Origin: Acidobacteriota bacterium | GTDB lineage: Bacteria; Acidobacteriota; Thermoanaerobaculia; Multivoradales; Multivoraceae | Reading direction: 5' to 3' | DNA length: 64,000 nt | Assembly: GCA_003388555.1 (NCBI GenBank) | Contig: QQVD01000052.1 | Location: forward strand, 1 to 64,000 | In this document: one piece after another, positions 9,352 through 16,904 of the stretch | How the letters are laid out: every line of letters begins with the position of its first letter | How positions within the stretch are numbered: position 1 is the first letter of the stretch | Translations under genes and position numbers: made by a program | The notes under the pieces: model-generated | What the model was told of the DNA's origin: nothing | The model's input: the letters and a program-made list of their open reading frames with translations, nothing else | Databases searched by the model: none

Positions 9352-10309
9352 GCGAGCTTCCCTTCACCGGCACTTCGATCGGCGCCGGGACGAACTCGCC
9401 CGGCTCCTCGGCGCTCGGCGGCCCGGCGATCTCGTGGGCCGGTGGCGCGTGCACGACCTGTCCAGGTCGTGCCGGCTTCTCCAGCCTGCCGAGGGTTCCG
9501 AGATATCCATCGTAAGGGCTTTCACGGTAGAGCGTGAAATCGACCTGGCGGTCGCGGAAGCTCTTGAGAGGCTGACCGAGCCCACGCAGACCGCGCTCGC
9601 GGCCGCGCCGCACCCGCCCGAGGTCGAGCTCGATCGGGATGATCTCGGGAGCTTCGCCTGCGACGTGCAGCACGTCCCCCGCCGGGCCGACGATGATCGA
9701 ACGTCCGACACCGCCGGCGTCGAGCCCGTTGACGTCGACGAAGTAGCACTGGTTGGTGACCGCCGAGGAGCGCGCGATCGACAGCTCGACGTCGCGGTCG
9801 ATGGTGCCGGTGAGCGATGGGTGCAGGATCAGCTCGGCCCCCATGGCGGCGAGCGTCCGGGTGGTCTCCGGGAACCACATGTCGTAGCAGATCGAGACCC
9901 CGATGCGGCCGGTGTCCGGCACGTCGAAGGTGACGAAGCGATCGCCCGCGGCGATGCCCGCCTCGTAGGGCAGGAAGGGGAACTGCTTGCGGTAGCGGTC
10001 GACGACGACGCCCTGCGGCGAGATGATGGGAGCCGTGTTGTAGATCCTGCCGTCGCGGCGCTCGTAGAGCGAGCCCGGGATCAGCCAGATGCGGTGCTGG
10101 CGCGCGATCTGCTGGAACTGCTCCTCGACCGGACCGGGCAGCTCGACCGCCCGCGAGGGGTCGGCGCCGAACGGCGCCAGCTCGCTGAACAGCACCAGCT
10201 GCACCCAAGGGAAGAGCGCCATGGTGGTCTCGAGGCGCTGGATCATCACCGCCCGGTTGTCGGCGTTGTGGATCCGCATCTGGATCGCGGCGATGGCGAT
10301 GTGGCTCAT
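9341..10309 (-). CDS. carbon-nitrogen hydrolase (nitrilase superfamily amidase)
   Basis: 322 aa. The catalytic triad is visible: Glu43 (FSELAPFG), Lys108 (DRYRKQFPF) and Cys141 (GVSICYDMWFPE). Length and architecture match aliphatic amidase or N-carbamoylputrescine/omega-amidase branches. The last 40 residues are a Pro/Glu-rich tail. It likely hydrolyses an amide, carbamoyl or nitrile group on an intermediate of the surrounding amine pathway, for example a carbamoyl-amine or a DavA-like aminovaleramide. It sits 22 bp after the aldehyde dehydrogenase stop and overlaps the decarboxylase start by 11 bp. The exact substrate is undetermined. Confidence 0.9.
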   Translation of the reverse strand: MSHIAIAAIQMRIHNADNRAVMIQRLETTMALFPWVQLVLFSELAPFGADPSRAVELPGPVEEQFQQIARQHRIWLIPGSLYERRDGRIYNTAPIISPQGVVVDRYRKQFPFLPYEAGIAAGDRFVTFDVPDTGRIGVSICYDMWFPETTRTLAAMGAELILHPSLTGTIDRDVELSIARSSAVTNQCYFVDVNGLDAGGVGRSIIVGPAGDVLHVAGEAPEIIPIELDLGRVRRGRERGLRGLGQPLKSFRDRQVDFTLYRESPYDGYLGTLGRLEKPARPGQVVHAPPAHEIAGPPSAEEPGEFVPAPIEVPVKGSSHGS

Positions 10310-10331
10310 GCTCGTTCCCCCGCGAAAGCGT

Positions 10332-11720
10332 TCAGGCGATCCACACCGTCTTCACGTTGACCAGCTCGAGCAGACCCTCGCGCGACAGCTCGCGCCCGTA
10401 GCCGGAGTCCTTGACGCCGCCGAACGGAAGCCGTGGATCGGACTTCACCAGTCCGTTGACGAACACCGATCCGCTCTCGATGTCGCGGATCAGGCGCGCC
10501 TGCCGCTGGGCGTCGGCGGTCCACACGCTGGCGCCGAGGCCGTACGGCGAGTCGTTGATCTTCTCGACCAGCTCGAGCTCGTCCTCGAAGCGGTAGACCG
10601 TCGCCACGGGGCCGAAGAGCTCCTCCTTGGCGACGTCGCTCCCGGGATCGAGATCGGTGACGACGCCGGGCTGGAAGAAGAAGCCGTCGCGATCGATGGC
10701 GCGAGCACCGCTGCGCACCGTGCCGCCGGCCCGCTCGATCGCCTCGACCTGTCGCACCAGCTCGTCGCGCAGGTCCTCACGGGCGATCGGACCGATGTCG
10801 ACGCCGGTGTCGCGTGGATCGCCGACCCGGCGAGCCTCCATCACGGCGACCATGCGCTCGAGCGCCTGGTCGTAGATCGAGGCTTCGAAGAAGAATCGCT
10901 TCGCCGCGATGCAGCTCTGGCCGTTGTTGAGGCAGCGCGACTGCACCGCGACCTCGATCGCCGCTTCGAGATCGGCGTCGGCGAAGACCGAGAAGGAGTC
11001 GCTGCCGCCGAGCTCGAGCACGCTGGGCTTGAGAGCTTTGCCGGCGGCCGATCCCACGGCGCGCCCGGCGCGGGCGCTGCCGGTGAGGGTGACGCCGCGG
11101 ACTTCGCGCCTGGCGATCAACTCGGCGGCCTGATCGTTGTCGAGGAAGAGGGCCTGCACGACCCCTTCCGGTGCGCCGGCGGCGAGCGCCAGCTTCTCGA
11201 TCTCGAGGGCGCACTGGGGAACGTTCGGCGCGTGCTTGAGCAGCATCGTGTTGCCCACAGCGAAGGCGGGGGCGAGGAAGCGGAAGACCTGCCAGAACGG
11301 GAAGTTCCACGGCATCACGGCGAGCACCGGACCGATCGGGTCGTAGCGCACGTAGGCCCTCGAGCCGTCCGACTCGCGGTCCTCCGCGCGCAGCATCTCG
11401 GCGCCGTGGTCGGCGAAGTGGCGGCAGACCCAGGCGCACTTCTCGGCTTCGCCGCGACCCTGGGCGAGAGGCTTGCCCATCTCCAGCGCCATCATCGCGG
11501 CCAGCCGCTCCTTGCCCTCCTCGAGCAGGTCGGCCAGGCGCTTCAGCTTGGCGGCGCGCTCCTCGAAGGGGACCTTGCGCCACTGCTCGAACGCCGCCCA
11601 CGAGCGCTGGGCGGCCTGCTCCATCGCGGCGTCGGAGTGGAGATCGAAACGGGCGACGACCTCGCCGCTGCTCGGGTCGAGACTGCGGTATTCGACAGAC
11701 GGCACCGATTGCTTCGCCAT
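10332..11720 (-). CDS. NAD(P)-dependent aldehyde dehydrogenase, succinate-semialdehyde dehydrogenase-like
   Basis: 462 aa, close to the E. coli Sad/YneI type in length. Catalytic residues are Glu236 (LELGGSD) and Cys270 (NNGQSCIAAKRF); the Rossmann segment shows MPWNFPFWQ and TGSARAGR. It oxidises a semialdehyde to the acid, plausibly the product of the aminotransferase immediately upstream (succinate, glutarate or an analogue). The ATG at 11720 is chosen because it overlaps the aminotransferase stop (TGATG, one shared base), which implies tight co-translation. The longer open frame upstream merely shadows the aminotransferase. Confidence 0.93.
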   Translation of the reverse strand: MAKQSVPSVEYRSLDPSSGEVVARFDLHSDAAMEQAAQRSWAAFEQWRKVPFEERAAKLKRLADLLEEGKERLAAMMALEMGKPLAQGRGEAEKCAWVCRHFADHGAEMLRAEDRESDGSRAYVRYDPIGPVLAVMPWNFPFWQVFRFLAPAFAVGNTMLLKHAPNVPQCALEIEKLALAAGAPEGVVQALFLDNDQAAELIARREVRGVTLTGSARAGRAVGSAAGKALKPSVLELGGSDSFSVFADADLEAAIEVAVQSRCLNNGQSCIAAKRFFFEASIYDQALERMVAVMEARRVGDPRDTGVDIGPIAREDLRDELVRQVEAIERAGGTVRSGARAIDRDGFFFQPGVVTDLDPGSDVAKEELFGPVATVYRFEDELELVEKINDSPYGLGASVWTADAQRQARLIRDIESGSVFVNGLVKSDPRLPFGGVKDSGYGRELSREGLLELVNVKTVWIA

Positions 11721-13036
11721 CAGTGCGCCACCCGGCTCCCGGAGCTCAGCGCCTCGGCGAACTTCGCCGCCGACTGCTCCAGGATCCCGAGGGCTTCGTC
11801 GAGCTGGTCGTCCGCGATCACCAGCGGCATCAGGGTGCGGATGGTGGCGCCGTTGGCGGTCATCAGCAGCAGGCCGGACTCGCGCGCCGCGGCGACCAGG
11901 GCGTTGGCGCCCTCGGCCCAGGCGCGCCCGTTCTCGTCGACGACGTCGATGGCGCACATCGCGCCCAGTCCTCGCGGCCTGGTCAGGTGGTCGTGCTGGG
12001 CGGCGATCCTCTGGAGACATGCGAGGGTCTTCTCGCCGATGCGCTCGGCGCGCTCGCAGAGGTTCTCCTGCTGCAGCACGTCGAGGACCGCGAGGGCGGC
12101 GGCGCAGGCCACGGGGTTGCCGCCATAGGTGCCTCCGAGGCCGCCGATCTGCGGCGCGTCCATCACCTCCCGACGTCCGGAGACCGCGCTGAGCGGCATG
12201 CCGCCGGCGAGCGACTTGGCCATGGTGACGAGATCGGGCTCGACGCCGTAGCGCTCGATGGCGAAGTAGGTGCCGCAGCGACCGAAGCCGCTCTGCACCT
12301 CGTCGCAGATCAGCAGGATGCCGTGCTCCCTGGTGACCTCGCGCAGCACCCGCGCCGCCGCCGGGTGGATCGGCACGAAGCCGCCCTCACCGACGACCGG
12401 CTCGAAGATCAGCGCAGCGATCGAGTCGCTGGCGATGTGGTAGGCGAAGAGGTGGGCGAAGGCCTCGCGGCAGGCGGCCTCGACACCTGCATCGTCAGGG
12501 GCGCTCGGAGCGTAGAACGGCTCGAAGGGCAGGCGGTAGACCTCCGGCGCGAACGGGCCGAAGCCGGCTGCGTACGGATGCACCTTGCCGGTCAGCGTCA
12601 TGGTCAGCAGGGTGCGTCCGTGGTAACCGCGCTCGAAGCAGATCACCGCCTGCTTGCCGGTCGCCGAGCGGGCGATCTTCACCGCGTTCTCGACCGCCTC
12701 GGCGCCGGAGTTGAAGAAGGCGGTCTTGGCGTCCTGCACCGGCACCAGCGCGTTGAGGCGCTCGGCGAGCTCGACGTACTCCTCGTACATGGCGACGTGC
12801 CAGCAGGTGTGCAGGTACTTCTCGCCCTGAGCCCGGATCGCGTCGACCACGCGAGGGTGGTTGTGGCCGACGTTCAGCACGCCGATGCCGCCGCAGAAGT
12901 CGATGTAGCGCCTGCCTTCGCGGTCCCAGAGCTCGGCGCCGCGCGCCTTGCTGACGAAGATCGGGGCGACGTTGAACGGGCCACGCGGGATCGCTCGCTG
13001 GCGGCGCTCGAGCAGCTGCTGATGGGTCTGGGTCAT
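11720..13036 (-). CDS. gabT: class III PLP aminotransferase, 4-aminobutyrate aminotransferase-like
   Basis: 438 aa. Family motifs are GAEAVENAVKIAR (111-123), GYHGRT (137-142), DEVQSGFGR with Asp245, and Schiff-base Lys274 (MAKSLAGGMP). It transfers an omega-amino group (GABA, 5-aminovalerate, putrescine or similar) to 2-oxoglutarate and releases a semialdehyde for the coupled dehydrogenase. The ATG at 13036 is preceded by AGAAGG about nine bases upstream; the frame is open further upstream, but that stretch is Arg/Pro-rich and not protein-like. It is the first gene of the putative amine operon. The symbol reflects best family resemblance and is not a substrate assignment. Confidence 0.9.
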   Translation of the reverse strand: MTQTHQQLLERRQRAIPRGPFNVAPIFVSKARGAELWDREGRRYIDFCGGIGVLNVGHNHPRVVDAIRAQGEKYLHTCWHVAMYEEYVELAERLNALVPVQDAKTAFFNSGAEAVENAVKIARSATGKQAVICFERGYHGRTLLTMTLTGKVHPYAAGFGPFAPEVYRLPFEPFYAPSAPDDAGVEAACREAFAHLFAYHIASDSIAALIFEPVVGEGGFVPIHPAAARVLREVTREHGILLICDEVQSGFGRCGTYFAIERYGVEPDLVTMAKSLAGGMPLSAVSGRREVMDAPQIGGLGGTYGGNPVACAAALAVLDVLQQENLCERAERIGEKTLACLQRIAAQHDHLTRPRGLGAMCAIDVVDENGRAWAEGANALVAAARESGLLLMTANGATIRTLMPLVIADDQLDEALGILEQSAAKFAEALSSGSRVAH

Positions 13037-13810
13037 GGAGGTTGCCTTCTCTTTGGAACCGTCGGCGCTCGTCGGGATCGGAGACCGGACGGCGGCCTTT
13101 CGGGTGTCTTTCGGGGGTCGCTTGAGGGTGACTGAGGGGATGTTGGTCAGCGAGGGTCGGGAGCGGTGGCGGGATCTCGAGGAGACCCGGGGCGCGGATC
13201 GAAGACGGCTTCTCCGCGGTCGCCGGAGCGCGCCGACGGCGGTGTCGACGGGCGCGGATCGCAGGCGCGACGCTGGGCCGCCTGCCTCGATTCCTGGCGG
13301 ACCCGTCGGCCAGGCTCGCTTCCGTTTCGTCGCATCGATCGCCGGAGGGCGGCCGGCTCGAGCGTCGAGGCTGGCGGGTCGTATCGGGCGCGCTCGCGAA
13401 CCACGATCGGCCGCGTCGGGCTGAAGCCCTCGGAAGCCACTGAAGGCTATCAGAGGTGCCGCCGGAGGCAAGGGAGACGAGGTTCTGTCGGCAACCGAGT
13501 TTTGCTGGTCCCAAGGAGCCTGGGCCACTCCTCAGCGGATCCAGGGGATCCAGCGGCTCATCGGCAGGCGGCGCGCCGGAGGACGGGGGAATCCGAGCGG
13601 CTGTGCGCGTCGTGGCGGCGGATGCTGGCCGGTCTCGGCGTCGGCGCGGTGCAGCCGGTCGGCCGCCTTGCGGGTGGTCGCCTGACGGTCGCCGACCCGG
13701 TCGAGCCACGGGTGGGGTCGGAAGCGGTCCATTGTCGGGACTCCGGTCGGAGAATGGCGAGGATGGTGGGTGGCGAGGTTGTCGTCGTCACCCGTCTCCA
13801 GGGGAGCAGG
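13037..13810. other. 774-bp stretch without a confident gene
   Basis: This lies upstream of the amine operon and presumably contains its promoter. Open frames here on both strands are Arg/Pro/Gly-rich, change composition along their length and lack recognisable domains. The only candidate worth listing is the short minus-strand frame at 13532-13732, entered separately. No strong terminator or repeat was seen. Confidence 0.5.
13532..13732 (-). CDS. possible small protein, unknown
   Basis: A 66-aa frame starting ATG with GGAG about ten bases upstream. It is Arg/Pro-rich and ends in WIPWIR. It follows the 79-aa minus-strand gene by 78 bp and could be its operon partner. No domain, signal peptide or membrane segment is apparent. 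The composition is close to that of random open frames in this GC-rich DNA, so this may well be spurious. Confidence 0.2.
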   Translation of the reverse strand: MDRFRPHPWLDRVGDRQATTRKAADRLHRADAETGQHPPPRRAQPLGFPRPPARRLPMSRWIPWIR

Positions 13811-14050
13811 TCAGGCGGCGACACATCGGGCGTCGGAGTCCTCGAGCAGCAGGTCGAGCTCCGGGTCGAGGCCGCGACAAGCCGTGCGCAGGGCGAGCCG
13901 GAAGTCCGCCGAGCGCAGTCCGGCGAGCCAGCTCCGGTACTCGGCGATCCGCACCGGGGCGGGGCTCGGTAGCCGGTGCACGATGGCGAGGCGCAGCAGC
14001 GAGGCGGCGCTGCGGGTGGAGGTGCAGTCGGGTCCTTGCATCGGGTCCAT
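13811..14050 (-). CDS. small hypothetical protein, 79 aa
   Basis: The ATG is preceded by a strong SD (AAGGAGA) within the leader CACGAGAAGGAGACTC, nearly identical to the leader of the secreted gene starting at 38436. The protein has a varied composition, a helical middle (ASLLRLAIVHRL, then EYRSWLAGLRSADFRLAL) and an acidic end (LDLLLEDSDARCVAA). There is no signal peptide or known motif. It is divergent from the ECF sigma gene with 213 bp between starts, so it could be a target or partner of that regulator; this is inference only. Confidence 0.5.
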   Translation of the reverse strand: MDPMQGPDCTSTRSAASLLRLAIVHRLPSPAPVRIAEYRSWLAGLRSADFRLALRTACRGLDPELDLLLEDSDARCVAA

Positions 14051-14263
14051 GACGAGTCTCCTTCTCGTGTCGCTTCGCGGGATCGGTGGCTCGGACGGTG
14101 TCTTCGCGATCTGGCGAAGGCGTGTGGCGTCGTCGCCGCCTCTCAGCTCCACCTGCGCAACCGGGAGCAGAAGTGCAACACTCGGTCCGAGCCCGAGCAG
14201 ACAGCTGTGGTCGTGGGCTGAGGGGAGACAGTCGCGCGGTCGGCACACCCGGAGCTGGATCGG

Positions 14264-14848
14264 ATGAGCGATGACACAGGCGGTACGGATCGACGAGGAG
14301 ATCTGACCGTGCTGCTCGAGCGGGCGCGGGATCCCTCCGACCCGGAGTCGGTCGAAGAGCTGATCCGCGCGGTCTACGCCGAGTTGCGCAAGACGGCGGG
14401 CTCCCTGATGCGACGCGAGCGGGCCGGCCACTCCCTCGTCGCCACCGACCTGGTGCACGAGGCCTACTTCCGCCTCTTCCGCGAGGGCGCGTCGTGGGAG
14501 GACCGGCGACACTTCTTCGGCTCCGCTGCGATCGCCATGCGCCGCGTGCTGATCGACCACGCGCGGCGCAAGAAGGCCGGGCGCCGCATCCCCAGCGACG
14601 AGCTCGTCGAGCTGGAGCCGGACAACGAGCCCTTCGAGCTCCCCGATCTCGATCTGCTCGCCCTCGACCGCGCCCTGACCCGCCTGGCCGAAGTGCACCC
14701 ACGGCAGGCGGAGATTGTCGAGCTGCGCTTCTTCGCCGGTCTCAGCGAGTCGGAGGTCGCCGACCTGCTGCAGGTCTCCCGCATGACCGTGAGCCGCGAC
14801 TGGAAGGTGGCGCGGCTGCGTCTGCAGCGGGAGATGCGGGCGGGCTGA
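14264..14848 (+). CDS. ECF-type RNA polymerase sigma factor (SigX6/TIGR02999-like)
   Basis: 194 aa. The sigma-2 region includes 'LVATDLVHEAYFRLF' and 'RRVLIDHARRKKAGRR' (DNA-melting and -10 binding helices). Region 4 is a helix-turn-helix with 'LSESEVADLLQVSRMTVSRDWKVAR'. This branch is common in Acidobacteriota and Planctomycetes and tends to lie near Ser/Thr kinases rather than classical anti-sigma factors. Here the kinase-TPR gene at 16905 is two genes downstream on the same strand. Its expected role is to redirect transcription after a kinase-transduced signal. No anti-sigma gene is adjacent. Confidence 0.92.
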   Translation: MSDDTGGTDRRGDLTVLLERARDPSDPESVEELIRAVYAELRKTAGSLMRRERAGHSLVATDLVHEAYFRLFREGASWEDRRHFFGSAAIAMRRVLIDHARRKKAGRRIPSDELVELEPDNEPFELPDLDLLALDRALTRLAEVHPRQAEIVELRFFAGLSESEVADLLQVSRMTVSRDWKVARLRLQREMRAG

Positions 14849-14867
14849 AACCGCGGGGGACCGGGGC

Positions 14868-14885
14868 GGCCTCGAAGTCGAGGCC
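14868..14885 (+). terminator. hairpin after the sigma gene, possible terminator
   Basis: GGCCTCGA-AG-TCGAGGCC is a perfect inverted repeat beginning 20 bases after the sigma stop codon. No T-run follows, so it is not a canonical intrinsic terminator; it may instead be a processing site or a protein-binding palindrome. Confidence 0.3.
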
Positions 14886-15160
14886 TCGCCTGAGGTCTGT
14901 GGCTCTGCACCGCCAAAGCACCGCCACAGCATCGGCGCCGGCGGCGTGCGCCGGCCCGAGGAGCCTCGTCATCGCCGCGACGGGAGCCGCGGCGCCGACC
15001 GGGTGAGAGGGCAGATCTCGGAGGAGAAAAAAAGTCTGTTGCACAGGCCGGCGTTCTTGCGCAGGTCTCGGTGAAGGAACGAAACGCGGCGGCGCCCGGT
15101 GCTGCCGAACCTGAACCGAAAGAGCCCCCCGGGCTCCAACCCACCCAAGGGAGATCCACC

Positions 15161-16720
15161 GTGAAGAACCTGTCGTGCAAGAACCTCCTCCTCGGCGTCG
15201 CCGGCGCGACGCTGCTGTCCCTCGGCCTCACGGCGCCCGCCGCCGCGACGATGCACGCCGAGCTGGCCTCCAACCTGATCGACTTCCGTGTCGACGTCCC
15301 CTACCGGAGCGTGACCCTGCGGGTCAGCGGCCAGGGCGTCGATGTGCAACGCACCTTCAGCGACCAGGAGGCTCTCAGCTTCGCGCCGTCAGAGCACGGC
15401 CTCGCCGACGGCACCTACGCCTGGGAGCTGGTCGCCAACCCGATCGCCGGGGAGCGCGAGGACGGCGCCGGTGCGGCCGAAGCCGAGTCGACGTTCGGCT
15501 ACTTCACCGTCGCCGGCGGCGTGCTTGTCGATCCGGAGCTCTCCGAGGTCGCCGAGGCGCCTCGGGCCGCGGCCTCGGAGGCGGGCATCCAGGGGGTCGC
15601 CGCCTCGGCGCAGGTGTTCACCACCGACCTGATCGTCGACGGCAGCGCCTGCGTCGGCGTCGACTGCGCGTCGAACGAGAACTTCGGCTTCGACACGATC
15701 CGCCTGAAGGAGAACAACCTGCGGATCAAGTTCGACGACACCAGCTCGAGCGGCAGCTTCCCCGACAACGACTGGCAGCTGGCCGCCAACGACACCAACA
15801 ACGGCGGCGTCAACCGCTTCTCGATCGAGGACGTCACCAACTCGAAGACCCCCTTCACGGTGCTGGCAGGAGCGCCCAACAACGCCCTGTTCGTCGAGGA
15901 CAGCGGTGACATCGGCATCGGCACCAACGCTCCGGCGGTCGAGATGCACATCGTCGACGGCGACAGTCCGACCCTGCGCCTGCAGCAGGACCAGTCGGCC
16001 GGTTTCCAGGCGCAGACCTGGGACATCGTCGGCAACGAGGCCAACTTCTTCGTCCGCGACGTGACCAACGGTTCCAAGCTGCCTTTCCGCATCAAGCCGG
16101 GGGCGCCGGACGATTCGATCTTCGTGACCGACAGCGGTGACGTCGGACTGGGCACCGACACCCCGGGCGGCGCTCTGCAGGTGCAGCGTGCGACGGGTGC
16201 TTTCGAGAACATCCTGACCCTGCAGAACAACTCGGGTGTCGGCTTCGTCCTCACCAACACATCCGGCGAGTCCGTCAACAGCGTCTACACCTCGATCAAC
16301 AACCTCGCCAGCCTCTACACGGTCAACTTCGCCGACGGCGACGGCGCGGAGCTGTCCATCGACGCCGACGGCAACGTGACGATCACTGGAACCCTGACCA
16401 CCACGGGAACCACCTGTGGCGGCGGCTGCGACCTGGTCTTCGCCGAGGGCTACGAGCTGCCGACGATCGAGGAGCACGCCGCGGCGATGTGGAGCAACGG
16501 CTACCTGCCGAACGTCGGCCCGACCATCGAGAACGAGCCGATCAACCTGAGCGAGAAGACCGGCCGGATCCTCAACGAGCTCGAGCATGCTCACATCTAC
16601 ATCTCTCAGCTGAACACCCAGGTGCACGATCTGAGCGCCGAGGTGGAGCTCAAGGACGCGCAGCTGCGGGCGGTGCTCGAGCGGCTGGAGCGTCTCGAGC
16701 ATCGTGTCGGGGGCGAGTAG
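15161..16720 (+). CDS. secreted fibre-like repeat protein with C-terminal coiled coil
   Basis: 519 aa from a GTG start with AAGGGAGA six bases upstream. Residues 1-30 form a signal peptide ending in APAAAT. The middle holds two copies of a tail-fibre-like module: 'NxFxxxDVTNxxxPFxVxxGAPxxxxFVxDSGDxGxGTxxP', starting near residues 220 and 310. Near residue 420-450 is CGGGCDLVFAEGYELP followed by W-S, a variant of the tail found on neighbouring secreted proteins. The last 60 residues are a heptad-like coiled coil (LNTQVHDLSAEVELKDAQLRA). The two modules suggest a trimeric surface or extracellular fibre. The 312 bp between it and the sigma gene holds only the hairpin at 14868. Confidence 0.8.
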   Translation: MKNLSCKNLLLGVAGATLLSLGLTAPAAATMHAELASNLIDFRVDVPYRSVTLRVSGQGVDVQRTFSDQEALSFAPSEHGLADGTYAWELVANPIAGEREDGAGAAEAESTFGYFTVAGGVLVDPELSEVAEAPRAAASEAGIQGVAASAQVFTTDLIVDGSACVGVDCASNENFGFDTIRLKENNLRIKFDDTSSSGSFPDNDWQLAANDTNNGGVNRFSIEDVTNSKTPFTVLAGAPNNALFVEDSGDIGIGTNAPAVEMHIVDGDSPTLRLQQDQSAGFQAQTWDIVGNEANFFVRDVTNGSKLPFRIKPGAPDDSIFVTDSGDVGLGTDTPGGALQVQRATGAFENILTLQNNSGVGFVLTNTSGESVNSVYTSINNLASLYTVNFADGDGAELSIDADGNVTITGTLTTTGTTCGGGCDLVFAEGYELPTIEEHAAAMWSNGYLPNVGPTIENEPINLSEKTGRILNELEHAHIYISQLNTQVHDLSAEVELKDAQLRAVLERLERLEHRVGGE

Positions 16721-16904
16721 AGCCCAGCTTCCGAGATCGACCCTCTCCTCCCAGTGCGAGGGGAGCCGTGCGCCGGGCATGCAGGAATGCGTGCCCGGCT
16801 GTCTCGTTGCCGGGCGCTTGGACGCTCGGTGTCCCCCTCGCCCCGCTCCTCCCGTCCTCCCACTCGTGCCCCTCTCCCTGTTCAGCGCCGGCCCTTAGGC
16901 TGCA

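Noticed and set aside
4492-9537. Long plus-strand frames (4492-6915, 7495-9537) opposite the ATP-grasp and decarboxylase genes
   Set aside because: They mirror genes with clear catalytic motifs on the minus strand and carry no signature of their own; GC-rich third positions keep the antisense frame open.
13166-13972. A 268-aa plus-strand frame in the gap upstream of the sigma gene
   Set aside because: Low-complexity Arg/Gly/Ser composition, no SD and no domain; it overlaps the better-initiated minus-strand small gene.
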